A DNA stretch of 64,000 bases from Hamadaea tsunoensis DSM 44101 (GCF_000428945.1 NZ_AUAX01000003.1:124001-188000); one strand, 5' to 3'; numbered from the stretch's first letter, positions 8,297-19,391 are shown. Made by a program: numbers and translations. The notes: a model not told the origin generated them from the sequence alone.

Positions 8297-9262
8297 GTGA
8301 CCACCGACGTCGAACCGCTGGCCCCGGTACGCCGGATCGCCGCTTACGCCGTTGTGACCCGCGTCGTCGACGACGGGGCAGCCGAGGTTCTCCTCGTGCG
8401 CAACTCCGACCGCTCCGGTACCCCCGGCGTCTGGTCGCTTCCCGGTGGCGCCGTCGACCACGGCGAACACCCCAACGACACCGCGATCCGCGAGACGGCC
8501 GCCGAGACGGGGCTGTCCATCGCGCTGACCGGCCTACGCGACGTGCTCGCCGACATGCGGGCGCTGCCGCACCGCGGTGTCACCATCCACACCGACCGGC
8601 TGATCTACACGGGCCGGGTCCGGGGCGGTGCCCTGCGGGAACGCCGCGACCAGAGCACCGATCTCGTGCGCTGGCTGCCGATGGCCGAGGCCGAGCGGCT
8701 CGCCCTGCGACCGTTCACGGCCGACGCGCTCGGGCTGCCGCCGGCCGCGCCGGATCTGCGACCGGAGGAGGTCCCGGACTTCCCGAGCTTCCACATCGCG
8801 GAAGGCCCGGACGGCCTGCACCGTACGCAGCGGTTCGCGGCGTACGCGGTGGCGACCGACCGGCGCGACCGGGTCCTGCTCACCCGCGTCTCGCCCGGCT
8901 ATCCGGGCGAGGGACGCTGGCACCTGCCCGGCGGCGGCACCGATTTCGGCGAGCAGCCGGCCACCGCCCTCATCCGGGAGCTCCTGGAGGAGACAGGTCA
9001 GGCCGGCCGGCTCGCCGGGCTGCTGGGCGTGGCCAGCCACCGCGATCCCGCCTCGCTGGGCCCCGAGGGCTTCCCGATCGACTGGCACGGCGTACGGGCG
9101 TTCTACCGGGTCACCATCGACAAGGCGACCAAGCCGCGCGTCCACGACCAGGGCGGGTCGACGTCGGGCGCGTTCTGGCTGCCGCGCGCCGAGGTCCAGG
9201 CGCTCACCGAGGACGACATGACCGAGGTGACCCTGGAGGCCCTCAAGGCCGCCGACATCTGA
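8297..9262 (+). CDS. Tandem-domain Nudix hydrolase, first site degenerate
   Basis: This 321-residue paralogue of the divergent neighbour also has two Nudix domains. The second box (GGGTDFGEQPATALIRELLE then ETGQ) is intact. The first reads GGAVDHGEHPNDTAIRETAA then ETGL, so the first glutamate of the catalytic EE pair is alanine and metal binding there is probably impaired. The second halves of the two proteins are very similar (YPGEGRWHLPGGGTDFGEQP against YPGAGRWHLPGGGTDFGEQP), pointing to a recent gene duplication of a two-domain ancestor. The GTG start at 8297 has GGAG 11 nt upstream. The stop lies 4 bp from the convergent guaA stop. Confidence 0.85.
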   Translation: MTTDVEPLAPVRRIAAYAVVTRVVDDGAAEVLLVRNSDRSGTPGVWSLPGGAVDHGEHPNDTAIRETAAETGLSIALTGLRDVLADMRALPHRGVTIHTDRLIYTGRVRGGALRERRDQSTDLVRWLPMAEAERLALRPFTADALGLPPAAPDLRPEEVPDFPSFHIAEGPDGLHRTQRFAAYAVATDRRDRVLLTRVSPGYPGEGRWHLPGGGTDFGEQPATALIRELLEETGQAGRLAGLLGVASHRDPASLGPEGFPIDWHGVRAFYRVTIDKATKPRVHDQGGSTSGAFWLPRAEVQALTEDDMTEVTLEALKAADI

Positions 9263-9266
9263 CGGC

Positions 9267-10820
9267 CTACTCCCACTCGATCGTGCCCGGCGGCTTGGAC
9301 GTGACGTCCAGGACCACCCGGTTGATCTCGCGTACCTCGTTGGTGATCCGGGTGGAGATGCGGCCGATCAGGTCGTAGGGCAGCTTCGACCAGTCGGCGG
9401 TCATGGCGTCCTCGCTGGACACCGGCCGCAGCACGACCGGGTGCCCGTAGGTGCGCCCGTCTCCTTGTACGCCAACGGATCGCACGTCGGCCAGCAGCAC
9501 GACCGGGAACTGCCACACGTCCCGGTCGAGGCCGGACGCCGTCAGCTCCTGCCGGGCGATGAGGTCGGCCTCGCGCAGCACGTCCAGCCGCTCGCGGTCG
9601 ACCGCGCCGATGATCCGGATGGCGAGGCCGGGGCCGGGGAACGGGTGCCGCCACACCATCTCGGCGGGCAGTCCCAGTTCGGCGCCGAGCGCGCGTACCT
9701 CGTCCTTGAAGAGCGTACGCAGCGGCTCGACCAGCTTGAACTGCAGATCGTCGGGCAGGCCGCCGACGTTGTGGTGGGACTTGATGTTGGCGGTGCCGGT
9801 GCCGCCGCCGGATTCGACCACGTCCGGGTAGAGCGTGCCCTGCACGAGGAACTGCACATCGCCGGCGGAGGCGACCTCGCGGGCGGCCGCCTCGAAGACG
9901 CGGATGAACTCGCGACCGATGATCTTGCGCTTCTGCTCGGGGTCGGTGACCCCGGCGAGCGCGGTGAGGAAACGCTCCTCCGCGTCGACGACCTTGAGCT
10001 TGATGCCGGTCGCCGCCACGTAGTCGCGCTCGACCTGCTCGGCCTCGCCCGCACGCAGCAGGCCGTGGTCGACGAAGACGCAGGTGAGCTGGTCGCCGAC
10101 GGCCCGGTGGACGAGTGCGGCCGCGACCGCGGAGTCGACCCCGCCGGACAGGCCGCAGATGACCTCGGCATCGCCGATCTGGGCGCGGATCGCGGCGACC
10201 TGATCGTCGATGATGTTGCCCATGGTCCAGGTCGGCTCGATGCCGGCGATCTCGTAGAGGAAGCGCTCCAGCATGGCCTGGCCGTGCGGCGTGTGGCCGA
10301 CCTCGGGGTGGAACTGCACGCCCGCGAATCCGGCGGAGACGTGCTCGAACGCCGCCACCGGCGCGCCCGGTGAGGACGCCGTGACGGTGAAGCCGGCCGG
10401 CGCGTCCGACACGCAGTCGCCGTGGCTCATCCAGACGTCCTGCTCGGCCGGGAGGCCGCCGAGAAGCTTGCTGCCCTCCGGCCGCGCCGCCAGCCTGGTG
10501 CCGCCGAACTCGCGGTTGCCGGTGTGCGCGACGGTGCCGCCGAGCGCCTGGGCCATCGCCTGGAAGCCGTAGCAGATGCCGAAGACCGGTACGCCCGCGT
10601 CGAACAGCTTCGGGTCGATCTGCGGCGCGCCGGGCTCGTAGACGCTGGACGGGCCGCCCGACAGGATGATGGCGGCCGGGTCCTTGGCGAGCAGCTCGGC
10701 GACCGGCATCGAGGACGGCACGATCTCGCTGAAGACGTGCGCCTCGCGTACCCGTCGGGCGATCAGCTGGGCGTACTGGGCTCCGAAGTCCACCACCAGG
10801 ACGGGGCGCGGCGTCGTCAT
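9267..10820 (-). CDS. guaA: GMP synthase (glutamine-hydrolysing)
   Basis: This 517-residue enzyme converts XMP to GMP with ATP and glutamine. The N-terminal class I amidotransferase has C83 ([10 protein letters not shown]) and the HPE pair at 171-173. The ATP-pyrophosphatase loop [12 protein letters not shown] lies at 225-236, and the C-terminal dimerisation domain ends in KPPGTIEWE. Length and motifs are complete. TAGGGT lies exactly 6 nt before the ATG and no Shine-Dalgarno is seen, so the mRNA is probably leaderless. It lies in a conserved purine neighbourhood with guaB and guaB3 about 6 kb away. Confidence 0.97.
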   Translation of the reverse strand: MTTPRPVLVVDFGAQYAQLIARRVREAHVFSEIVPSSMPVAELLAKDPAAIILSGGPSSVYEPGAPQIDPKLFDAGVPVFGICYGFQAMAQALGGTVAHTGNREFGGTRLAARPEGSKLLGGLPAEQDVWMSHGDCVSDAPAGFTVTASSPGAPVAAFEHVSAGFAGVQFHPEVGHTPHGQAMLERFLYEIAGIEPTWTMGNIIDDQVAAIRAQIGDAEVICGLSGGVDSAVAAALVHRAVGDQLTCVFVDHGLLRAGEAEQVERDYVAATGIKLKVVDAEERFLTALAGVTDPEQKRKIIGREFIRVFEAAAREVASAGDVQFLVQGTLYPDVVESGGGTGTANIKSHHNVGGLPDDLQFKLVEPLRTLFKDEVRALGAELGLPAEMVWRHPFPGPGLAIRIIGAVDRERLDVLREADLIARQELTASGLDRDVWQFPVVLLADVRSVGVQGDGRTYGHPVVLRPVSSEDAMTADWSKLPYDLIGRISTRITNEVREINRVVLDVTSKPPGTIEWE

Positions 10821-10826
10821 GTATTT

Positions 10827-10832
10827 ACCCTA
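10827..10832 (-). promoter_or_regulatory. Probable -10 of guaA (leaderless)
   Basis: TAGGGT on the minus strand ends 6 nt before the guaA ATG, placing the transcription start at the initiation codon. Confidence 0.5.
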
Positions 10833-10863
10833 CCCAGCACCCCCGCGGCCACGGTCGGCGGGA

Positions 10864-11796
10864 CTACGCGGGCGCGGGCGGCCCGGAGACGAAATGCACA
10901 CCGTCGGGGTACGGCCAGGAGTTCGGCAGGCAGCCGTCGAGCGCGATCGTCTGCGTCTGCATCACCGGCGCGAGCGAGCCCGCGGCCGGGCACGCCTGAT
11001 GGCTGTAGCCGAGGAAGTGACCCATCTCATGACTGGTCACCATCGCCCGGTAGCCGGGCAGGTTCGTCTCGTAGCCGGAGGTGCCGAAGACCCAGCGCAG
11101 CAGATTGATGATCACGTAGCTGCCGTACCGGCACGAGTAGATGCCCTGGGTGTTCACCCCGGCCGAGCCGCACAGGTAGTCGGTGGTGCCCGGGGTGGCC
11201 AGGCGGACGAACACGCTCGGGGTCACGCTGGTGCCGACCCGCTGGAAGCTCCACTTGTGCGACGCCTGCCAGCTCCGCGGATCGGCGAGGACGCCGTCCA
11301 CGATCTGCGCGAACTGCTCGGGCGTCCAGCCCGGGATGCCGCCCTCCACCTGTACGCGGTACGTCACCAGCGTCGCGCCGTCGCCCACCACCGGAGTGCC
11401 GCTGTTGGCACTGGTGAACGTGCGTGTCCCCGTCGGTGGAACGAGCACGACCGGCGGGGCGAACGTCGGCGAGCTGCCCGGCAGCGGATTCCGCTTGATC
11501 GGCCCGGCCGGCGAGGTGCCCGGCAGCGGCCGCTGCGGCCGGGTCACCCCGGCCCGGCTCGATGCCGCCGATGGTGGAACGACGGGCGCCGCGGTCGGCG
11601 TGGCCGCCAGGGCTCCCTCGTCGTCCCGTTCGGCCGGCATCGCGGGCAGGCGTACGCCGAGCGCCTCCCCACCGGTGCTGTCGTCGGTGACCCCCTGGAC
11701 CAGCCGGGGCGGCGGGGCGGACGGCGTACCGCACGCGGCGGCGAGGCCTGTCACGGCCAACCCGGCGACGACCGCCGCAGCGATCCGCAGACGCAC
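10864..11796 (-). CDS. DUF3152 zinc-metalloprotease-like lipoprotein
   Basis: The 310-residue exported protein starts with a hydrophobic signal ([20 protein letters not shown]) whose Ala-Ala-Ala-Cys end resembles a lipobox. A Pro/Thr-rich linker follows, then the DUF3152 domain. Near the C-terminus, TSHEMGHFLGYSHQACP gives the HExxHxxxxxH zinc motif of metzincin-type proteases, which supports a cell-surface hydrolase; the substrate is unknown. The GTG start at 11796 has AGGGGG about 8 nt upstream. The much longer open frame beyond it is antisense to the next gene and was not used. Confidence 0.85.
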   Translation of the reverse strand: MRLRIAAAVVAGLAVTGLAAACGTPSAPPPRLVQGVTDDSTGGEALGVRLPAMPAERDDEGALAATPTAAPVVPPSAASSRAGVTRPQRPLPGTSPAGPIKRNPLPGSSPTFAPPVVLVPPTGTRTFTSANSGTPVVGDGATLVTYRVQVEGGIPGWTPEQFAQIVDGVLADPRSWQASHKWSFQRVGTSVTPSVFVRLATPGTTDYLCGSAGVNTQGIYSCRYGSYVIINLLRWVFGTSGYETNLPGYRAMVTSHEMGHFLGYSHQACPAAGSLAPVMQTQTIALDGCLPNSWPYPDGVHFVSGPPAPA

Positions 11797-11837
11797 TTCG
11801 ACCCCCTGGTGAGCCTGGTGAAATCGGTGCGAACCTA

Positions 11838-13001
11838 TCAGCTTTCCGCGTTCCGCGCGGCCGCCCCGTGTTCGGCCAGGTACGCCCGCGACCACGCCGG
11901 GTCCACCGAGTCCGAGAACGGCCCGGCCGGATTCGGCGCGACCCAGACGTGCATCATCTCCGGGATCGTGCCGCTGAGCGAGAGCGCCGGGCAGCCGCCG
12001 TAGGGCGTGACGATGCCGATCCCCGGCGGATACAGCGATACGCAGAGGTTGTGCGCGTGCCACCGGGTGAGCGGGCCGCCCGGGTCGGGGCCGGGTTCGC
12101 CCGCGCGCTCCATGACGAAGACCACGCCGAGCAGCACCGAGCGTCCATTCGCGACGGAGAAGACGAGCATCTCCGGCCGGTCCGGGTCGAGCTGCCGCCC
12201 GTCCGCCCGGTACGCCTTGTTCTCCATGTGCACGTCCGGGCCGGAATGCTTGCCCAGCGGCCACGCGTACCCGGCGGTGAGCGCGTCGTCCACTGTGGCG
12301 TACCGGGCCATGGCGCGGCGGGTGGTGGTCCACAGATCCGCCGCCGCCTTCGCCTGGGCGGCCGTCGGATTCGCCGGCCCTGTCCACGGTCGCATGATGA
12401 CGCCGGCCTGTGCGCGGCCGAGGTGCTCGTGGTCGTGGCCGCTCGCGACGGCGGGCGCGCCGGAACTCGCGTCCGCGGCGGTGTGCGCGGCGAAGCTGCC
12501 GATCCACACGATCGCGCCGAAGACTCCGACCAGCGTGGCGGTCGCGATGTTGCCCACGATCCGCCAGCCGGGCAGTCCGCGCAGCGCGATCCCGGCCGCC
12601 GCGATCTCCATCAGGGCGATCGCGATGCCGAGTTGATCGGGGTCCTCGCCACCGCGTACCACGACGACGAGGTAGCCGACGAGGGTCGCGGGCACCACCA
12701 GGGCCGTCCCCACCCGCCAGCCCCGGCCCAGGTACGCGAAGTACGCCAGGAGCGCGTACGCGAGGCCGTCCAGAAGGAAACCGGCCTGCAGGAGGTAGGA
12801 ACCGTGATGGTGACCGAGGGGCAGGGCGACGTGCACGGCCGCGGCGACGCCGAGGAGCGTGACCGCCCAGCGGTCGGCGACGAACGGGGGCCGGTCGGCG
12901 GGCCGCAGGAACGGCAGGCCGACCGCGACGAGCAGGCCGACCAGGAACGCCGGCAGATGCTCCGGGGCGATCCCGGTGACGAAGGTCCGCAGCGCGCCCA
13001 T
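11838..13001 (-). CDS. Membrane protein with His-rich C-terminal soluble domain
   Basis: I do not recognise a named family. The 387-residue product has about six hydrophobic helices in residues 1-185 (for example HLPAFLVGLLVAVGLPFLR and GTALVVPATLVGYLVVVV). After a histidine-bearing linker (GHDHEHLG) comes a soluble domain of about 180 residues. That domain carries several histidines in conserved-looking settings (LGKHSGPDVHMENKAYR, RWHAHNLC, MMHVWVAP) and two cysteines flanking a Pro-Gly-rich turn, suggesting metal binding (inference). It overlaps the upstream small membrane gene by the shared A of TGATG or ATGA-type coupling at 13001, so the two act together. Confidence 0.75.
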   Translation of the reverse strand: MGALRTFVTGIAPEHLPAFLVGLLVAVGLPFLRPADRPPFVADRWAVTLLGVAAAVHVALPLGHHHGSYLLQAGFLLDGLAYALLAYFAYLGRGWRVGTALVVPATLVGYLVVVVRGGEDPDQLGIAIALMEIAAAGIALRGLPGWRIVGNIATATLVGVFGAIVWIGSFAAHTAADASSGAPAVASGHDHEHLGRAQAGVIMRPWTGPANPTAAQAKAAADLWTTTRRAMARYATVDDALTAGYAWPLGKHSGPDVHMENKAYRADGRQLDPDRPEMLVFSVANGRSVLLGVVFVMERAGEPGPDPGGPLTRWHAHNLCVSLYPPGIGIVTPYGGCPALSLSGTIPEMMHVWVAPNPAGPFSDSVDPAWSRAYLAEHGAAARNAES

Positions 13002-13393
13002 CAGCGCCGCACCTCCGCCGCGTGGCCGGACACCGGCGGCGCGCCGTGGCGGGCGTTCCATTCGCGCAGGCAGAGGACGAGGATCGCCACCGGCAGGCCG
13101 ACCCCGGTGAGCAGGCCCGTGAGCGTCGGCGTGAACACGACGCCCGGCAGTGCCCCGGCGACCGCGCTCAGCGTCACCCCGATCAGGCTGACGACCTGCA
13201 GGGCCATCATCCCGACGAGCGCACCGATGCGCTTGTGCAGCAGGCCGGCCAGGATCGCCGCCACCAGCACCCGCACCGCGGGCTCCCAGACGTAGAGCGG
13301 GTTGCCGCCCATGAAGAGCAGCTCCCCCAGCATCGCGAGGACGCCCGCGCCGATCTGCACGCAGACGAGTACCAGAACGACATCCCGGCGCAC
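13001..13393 (-). CDS. Four-helix membrane protein
   Basis: This 130-residue integral membrane protein is upstream of, and overlaps, the His-rich membrane protein. Four hydrophobic segments are visible (VVLVLVCVQIGAGVLAML, VRVLVAAILAGLLH, ALVGMMALQVVSLIGVTLSAV, LLTGVGLPVAILVLCL). It was not assigned to a family. The GTG start at 13393 was chosen because it lies just before the first helix and has GAGG about 9 nt upstream; the frame is open much further. Confidence 0.7.
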   Translation of the reverse strand: MRRDVVLVLVCVQIGAGVLAMLGELLFMGGNPLYVWEPAVRVLVAAILAGLLHKRIGALVGMMALQVVSLIGVTLSAVAGALPGVVFTPTLTGLLTGVGLPVAILVLCLREWNARHGAPPVSGHAAEVRR

Positions 13394-13449
13394 GCGGACA
13401 GCCTCGCCCCTCCGGCCGCCGGATGGGTCACGGGAAGCTAACGAACACG

Positions 13450-15141
13450 CTATCGGGGGATCAGGGCTGCGGGCGCACCGTCGGGCACCGCTGGGCGTAC
13501 CGGGGCAATGGGTGCAAGACGCTCGTAGGGCGAGCCGAGCGGCGGCCGCGCGTCCCACTCACCCTTGTTGGGCCAGAGCGCGAACGCGCGCTCGGCCTGC
13601 GCGGTGATCGTGAGCGAGGGATTGACCCCCAGGTTCGCGGTCACCGCGGCCCCGTCGACGACGTGCAGGCCCTCATGACCGAACACCCGGTGGTACGCGT
13701 CCACGACGCCGTCGTCCGCGGTGGCGCCGATCGTGGCGCCGCCGAGGATGTGGGCGGTCATGGGCATGTTGAAGGCTTCGGGGATCGAGCCGCCGGGAAT
13801 CCCGCCGATCTCGTCGGCGAGCAGCCGGACCGCCTCGTTGCCCGCCGGGATCCAGGTCGGGTTGGGTTCGCCGTGCCCGTGGGCGGCGCGCAGCGATCGT
13901 CCATTCCAGACGGTGGCGAGCGAGTTGTCCAGCGACTGCATGACGAGCGCGATGATGGTCCGCTCCGACCACCGGCGTACCACGATCATCCGGGCGGTCA
14001 GCAGCGGATTGCGCAGCATCTGCAGCAGCCACCGCGTACGCCGCCGCGGCCCGCCGTCGACCAGCATGCTCTGCAGCAGGCCCATGACGTTGGAGCCCTT
14101 GCCGTACCGGACGGGCTCGATGTGTGTGCTGCCGTCGGGGTGGAACGAGCTCGTGATCGCCACACCCTCGCTGAAGTCGGCCTTGCGGTCCCTGTTCGAC
14201 ACGGACGCGCCGAGCAGCGCCTCGGAGTTGGTCCGCGTCAACCGGCCGACCGCGGGCGACAGGTCCGGCAGATCGCCGCGGTGGCGGGCGGCGTGCAGGA
14301 GGCGTTGCGTACCGAGGGCGCCGGCCGCGAAGACGACCTGATCCGCCTCGATCACGCCGTGGCCGGCCGCCCGCCGCCGCTTCCCGAGGAGGGCATTGGT
14401 CCGGGCTACCTCGATCCGGTAGCCGTGCTCCGCCTTCGTCACCCGCGTCACGGTCGTGTACGCGAAGATCTGCGCACCGGCCTTCTCAGCGAGGTAGAGG
14501 TAGTTCTTCTCCAGGGTGTTCTTGGCGTTGTGCCGGCAGCCCGTCATGCACTGTCCGCAGTGGAGACAGCCCGCCCGTTCCGGTCCGGCGCCCCCGAAAT
14601 AGGGATCGGCGACGCGCTCACCGGCGGTGCCGAGGTGCACCCCGACCGGGGTCAGCCGGAAGCTGCGCCCGGCGCCCATCCGCTCGGCCACCCGCTTGAC
14701 CGCCTCGTCGGCCGGCGTCATCCGGTCGTACGCGACCACGCCCAGCATCCGCTCGGCCTGGTCGTAGTGCGGCCGCAGCTCGGCCTCCCAATCCGTGATC
14801 CCCCGCCATTGCGGGTCGGCATAGAACTCCGCGGGCGGGCGGTAGAGCGTGTTGGCGTACACGAGGCTGCCGCCGCCCACCCCGGCCCCGGAGAGCACCA
14901 TGACACCCGCGCCCCGCTGGCCACGGGCGGCCCGCAGCAGGGTGATCCGCTGGATGCCGTAGCAGCCGAGCGCGGGCGCCCACAGGTAACGGCGTACGCG
15001 CCAGCTGGTCCGGGCGAAGTCGGCGTCGGCGAAGCGCCGGCCGGCCTCCAGGACCGCGACCGAGTAGCCCTTCTCCGCCAGGCGCAGCGCCGCCACGCTG
15101 CCGCCGAACCCGGAGCCGATGACGACGACGTCGAACCTCAT
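13450..15141 (-). CDS. GMC-family FAD oxidoreductase (cholesterol-oxidase-like)
   Basis: The 563-residue flavoprotein has the FAD-binding GSGFGGSVAALRLAEKG at 9-25, the GMC region GAGVGGGSLVYAN and the C-terminal GMC signature NLGVNPSLTITAQAE. It matches the ChoD-type branch that sits next to guaB3 in mycobacteria. A four-cysteine cluster, CLHCGQCMTGC (C192, C195, C198, C202), resembles an iron-sulfur or structural site found in this subgroup. The substrate is likely a sterol or other bulky alcohol, but the mycobacterial homologue's role is itself debated. A TAATAAT hexamer lies just upstream of the ATG. Confidence 0.87.
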   Translation of the reverse strand: MRFDVVVIGSGFGGSVAALRLAEKGYSVAVLEAGRRFADADFARTSWRVRRYLWAPALGCYGIQRITLLRAARGQRGAGVMVLSGAGVGGGSLVYANTLYRPPAEFYADPQWRGITDWEAELRPHYDQAERMLGVVAYDRMTPADEAVKRVAERMGAGRSFRLTPVGVHLGTAGERVADPYFGGAGPERAGCLHCGQCMTGCRHNAKNTLEKNYLYLAEKAGAQIFAYTTVTRVTKAEHGYRIEVARTNALLGKRRRAAGHGVIEADQVVFAAGALGTQRLLHAARHRGDLPDLSPAVGRLTRTNSEALLGASVSNRDRKADFSEGVAITSSFHPDGSTHIEPVRYGKGSNVMGLLQSMLVDGGPRRRTRWLLQMLRNPLLTARMIVVRRWSERTIIALVMQSLDNSLATVWNGRSLRAAHGHGEPNPTWIPAGNEAVRLLADEIGGIPGGSIPEAFNMPMTAHILGGATIGATADDGVVDAYHRVFGHEGLHVVDGAAVTANLGVNPSLTITAQAERAFALWPNKGEWDARPPLGSPYERLAPIAPVRPAVPDGAPAALIPR

Positions 15142-15181
15142 GGACCGATTATTACCAGCAAGTAACTTGCCGGGGAAGACC

Positions 15182-16645
15182 TCAGGGGTGATCTGGCCTG
15201 GTCTTGCCGTAGAGCCACTGCTGGAACAACTGGTCCAGGTCCTTGCCGCTGATCTTCTCGGCCAGCGCGATGAACTGCGGCGTCGAGCCGTTGCCGAACT
15301 TGTGGTCGGTCACCCAGGTCTTGAGGATCTGGAAGAAGGCGTCGTCGCCCACGGTCAGGCGCAGCGCCTCCAGGGTCATCCCGCCCCGCGAGTAGACGCT
15401 GTTGTTGAAGACGCGCTGGTTGCCCGGGTCGCCCGGCGGCACCGTCCACAGCGGACTCGATTTCGACGACCAGAGCCGCTCGAACGTGTCCTTCACCGAG
15501 ACGTTGCCGGTGTGCTCCAGCCACATCCACTGCGCGTACGTGGCGAAGCCCTCGTTGAGCCAGATGTCCTTCCACTGCGCCACCGACACCGCGTCGCCGA
15601 ACCACTGGTGGGCGAGTTCGTGCGCGACGACGCCGTCGAGGTCGCCGTCCTGCAGCATCATCGCCGTGTAGGTCGGCCGGGTCTGGGTCTCCAGCGAGAA
15701 GCCCACCGACGGATCGTCGATCACGATCGCCCCGTACGCGTCGAACGGGTACGGGCCGAAGTACTGCTCGAAGTAGTCGCAGATCGCGGTCGTCTTGGCG
15801 ATCGCTGTGTCGACCAGGCCCTGCGGGACCGACTCGGAGACGGCCAGGCGTACGGGCTTGCCGTTGTGCGTGGACTCGGCGATCCGCAGGTCCCCGGCGG
15901 CGAACGTGACCAGGTAGGGCGCCATCGGTGCGGACTCGCTCCACCGCCACGTCGTCTGCCCGCCGGTGGTCTCCTTGCCCTGCAGTACGCCGTTGCTGAT
16001 CACGTTGTCCGCGTTCGGCGCGGTGATCGTGATCGAGTAGCGGGCCTTGTCGCTCGGGTGGTCGTTCACCGGGAACCAGCTCGTGGCCGACTCGGGTTCA
16101 CCGGCGACGAACGTGACCCCCTTCGACGACAGGAAGCCCGTCGAGCCGAGCTGCGGATCGCGGTTGGCCTCCGGCGATCCGGCGTACCGGACGCGGGTGG
16201 CGAAGCTCTTGCCGGTGGCCAGCTTCCCGGCCGGAGTGACCACCAGTTCGTCCCCGGTACGCGTGAACGTCGCGGCCGCCCCGTCGACCGTCACCGAGTC
16301 CACGGTGAGCCCGTGCAGGTCCAGATCGAACCGGGTGAGGTCCTGCTTCGCGGTGGCGGTGATCGTGGCGTCCCCGGAGAGGTGGCCGGCGGCCGGGCCG
16401 AGCGTCACCTTCAGGTCGTAGGTGGTGACGTCGTAGCCGCCGTTGCCATAGGTCGGGAAGTAGGGATCGCCGAGGCCGGGCGCGCCGACACCGGGAGCGC
16501 TCGACTCGACGGCACTCGGGCTCGCCGCCTCGGGCGTGGGTACCGGGGGCAGGCTGATCGGCTTGCTCGACCACGAACAGCCGGCCAGCACGACCGCCAG
16601 GCCGCCCGCCAGAACCCACCGATGCCTACGCCCCACCTGCCGCAT
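15182..16645 (-). CDS. M1-family metallopeptidase lipoprotein
   Basis: The 487-residue exported peptidase has a lipobox LAGC (C23), a beta-sandwich N-terminal domain and a thermolysin-like catalytic domain. The HExxH-x18-E zinc site is complete: HELAHQWFG at 342-350 and E365 in WLNEGFATYAQ. YFEQYFGPYPFDAYG precedes it as in other M1 members. The usual GAMEN exopeptidase motif is not obvious, so it may be a divergent aminopeptidase. It is shorter than classical PepN because the C-terminal helical domain is absent. TAGGTT lies 6 nt before the ATG, indicating leaderless transcription. Confidence 0.9.
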   Translation of the reverse strand: MRQVGRRHRWVLAGGLAVVLAGCSWSSKPISLPPVPTPEAASPSAVESSAPGVGAPGLGDPYFPTYGNGGYDVTTYDLKVTLGPAAGHLSGDATITATAKQDLTRFDLDLHGLTVDSVTVDGAAATFTRTGDELVVTPAGKLATGKSFATRVRYAGSPEANRDPQLGSTGFLSSKGVTFVAGEPESATSWFPVNDHPSDKARYSITITAPNADNVISNGVLQGKETTGGQTTWRWSESAPMAPYLVTFAAGDLRIAESTHNGKPVRLAVSESVPQGLVDTAIAKTTAICDYFEQYFGPYPFDAYGAIVIDDPSVGFSLETQTRPTYTAMMLQDGDLDGVVAHELAHQWFGDAVSVAQWKDIWLNEGFATYAQWMWLEHTGNVSVKDTFERLWSSKSSPLWTVPPGDPGNQRVFNNSVYSRGGMTLEALRLTVGDDAFFQILKTWVTDHKFGNGSTPQFIALAEKISGKDLDQLFQQWLYGKTRPDHP

Positions 16646-16651
16646 GCGCCC

Positions 16652-16657
16652 AACCTA
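16652..16657 (-). promoter_or_regulatory. Probable -10 of the M1 peptidase gene (leaderless)
   Basis: TAGGTT on the minus strand is separated from the ATG by exactly 6 nt, and no Shine-Dalgarno is visible. Confidence 0.45.
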
Positions 16658-16699
16658 CAGCGTTGCCGCCCGTGCCGGCCCGGGGTCGGCCGCCGCCGG

Positions 16700-17821
16700 T
16701 CACCGGTCGAGGACCAGGGAGACCTTCTGGAACTCCTTGAGGTCCCGGTAGCCGGTCTTGGCCATCGCCCGCTTGAGCGCGCCGAACAGGTTCAGCCGGC
16801 CGAACGGGTCGGCGGACGGGCCGTAGAGCACGTCGCGCAGGCTGCCCATGGGCTCGTCGTAGAACCCGACCGCGCCACGCGGCAGCTTCGGGTGGCTCGC
16901 CGACGGGTGCCACCACAGGCCGCCCGCGGGAGCGCCTTCGGCGAGGGCCAGCGGCGCGCCGAGCATCACGGCGTCCGCACCGCAGGCCAGCGCCCGGGCG
17001 ATGTCGCCGGAGGTGTGCACGTCGCCGTCGGCGATCAGGTGGACGTAGCGCCCGCCCGTCTCGTCGAGGTAGTCACGCCGGGCCGCCGCGGCGTCCGCGA
17101 TCGCGGTCGCCATCGGTACGCGGATCCCCAGCACCGTGTCGCTCGTCGAGTCGTCGTCCGCGCCGAGACCGACGATGACCCCGGCCGCACCGGTACGCAT
17201 CAGGTGCAGCGCGGTCTGGTAGCTCGTGCAGCCGCCCACGATGACGGGCAGGTCGAGGTCGGCGATGAACTCCTTGAGGTTCAGCGGCTCGTCCACAGTG
17301 GAGACGTGTTCCGCCGAGACCACGGTGCCCTGGATGACCAGAAGGTCCACGCCGGCGTCGAGGATCACCGGGGCCAGCGCGAGCGTGTGCTGCGGGGAGA
17401 CGCGTACGGCCACGGTCACACCGGATTCGCGCATCACGCGTACGCGCTCGGTGATCAGTTCGGGCTTGATCGGTTCGGCGTACAGCTCCTGGAGGCGGGC
17501 GGTCAGCGAGTCCTCGGTCTCGGCGGCCGCCCGCAATTCGGACAGCAGCTTCGCCGGGTCCTCGTAGCGCGTCCACAGCCCCTCGACGTTGAGCACGCCG
17601 AGGCCGCCGAGCCGGCCGAGCTCGATCACCCGATCCGGGGACATCGTCGCGTCGCTCGGATGCGCCACGCACGGGATCTCGAACCGGTACGCGTCCAGCT
17701 GCCACGCGGTCGAGACGTCGTCGACGTCCCGCGTACGGCGGCTGGGCACGATGGCCACCTCGTCGAGGTGGTAGCCACGCTGGGCGGACTTGCCCAGTCC
17801 GATCTCGACGATGTCACGCAT
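16700..17821 (-). CDS. guaB3: GuaB3-family IMP dehydrogenase-related protein
   Basis: This 373-residue TIM-barrel protein of the IMPDH/GMPR superfamily lacks CBS domains. It starts MRDIVEIGLGKSAQRGYHLDEV and contains EIPCVAHPSDATMS and GLGVLNVEGLWTRY, hallmarks of the actinobacterial GuaB3 group. The group is distinct from GuaB; a cyanobacterial member has been shown to act as an IMP dehydrogenase, so redundancy with GuaB is possible. It lies 10 bp downstream of guaB with GAGGA as ribosome site, so the two form an operon. Confidence 0.9.
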   Translation of the reverse strand: MRDIVEIGLGKSAQRGYHLDEVAIVPSRRTRDVDDVSTAWQLDAYRFEIPCVAHPSDATMSPDRVIELGRLGGLGVLNVEGLWTRYEDPAKLLSELRAAAETEDSLTARLQELYAEPIKPELITERVRVMRESGVTVAVRVSPQHTLALAPVILDAGVDLLVIQGTVVSAEHVSTVDEPLNLKEFIADLDLPVIVGGCTSYQTALHLMRTGAAGVIVGLGADDDSTSDTVLGIRVPMATAIADAAAARRDYLDETGGRYVHLIADGDVHTSGDIARALACGADAVMLGAPLALAEGAPAGGLWWHPSASHPKLPRGAVGFYDEPMGSLRDVLYGPSADPFGRLNLFGALKRAMAKTGYRDLKEFQKVSLVLDR

Positions 17822-17831
17822 GCGGCTGTCC

Positions 17832-19391
<1,560 letters not shown>

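Noticed and set aside
11797-12507. Extended start of the DUF3152 gene
   Set aside because: The extended frame is antisense-style shadow of the membrane gene at 11838-13001; the GTG at 11796 has an AGGGGG site followed directly by a signal peptide.
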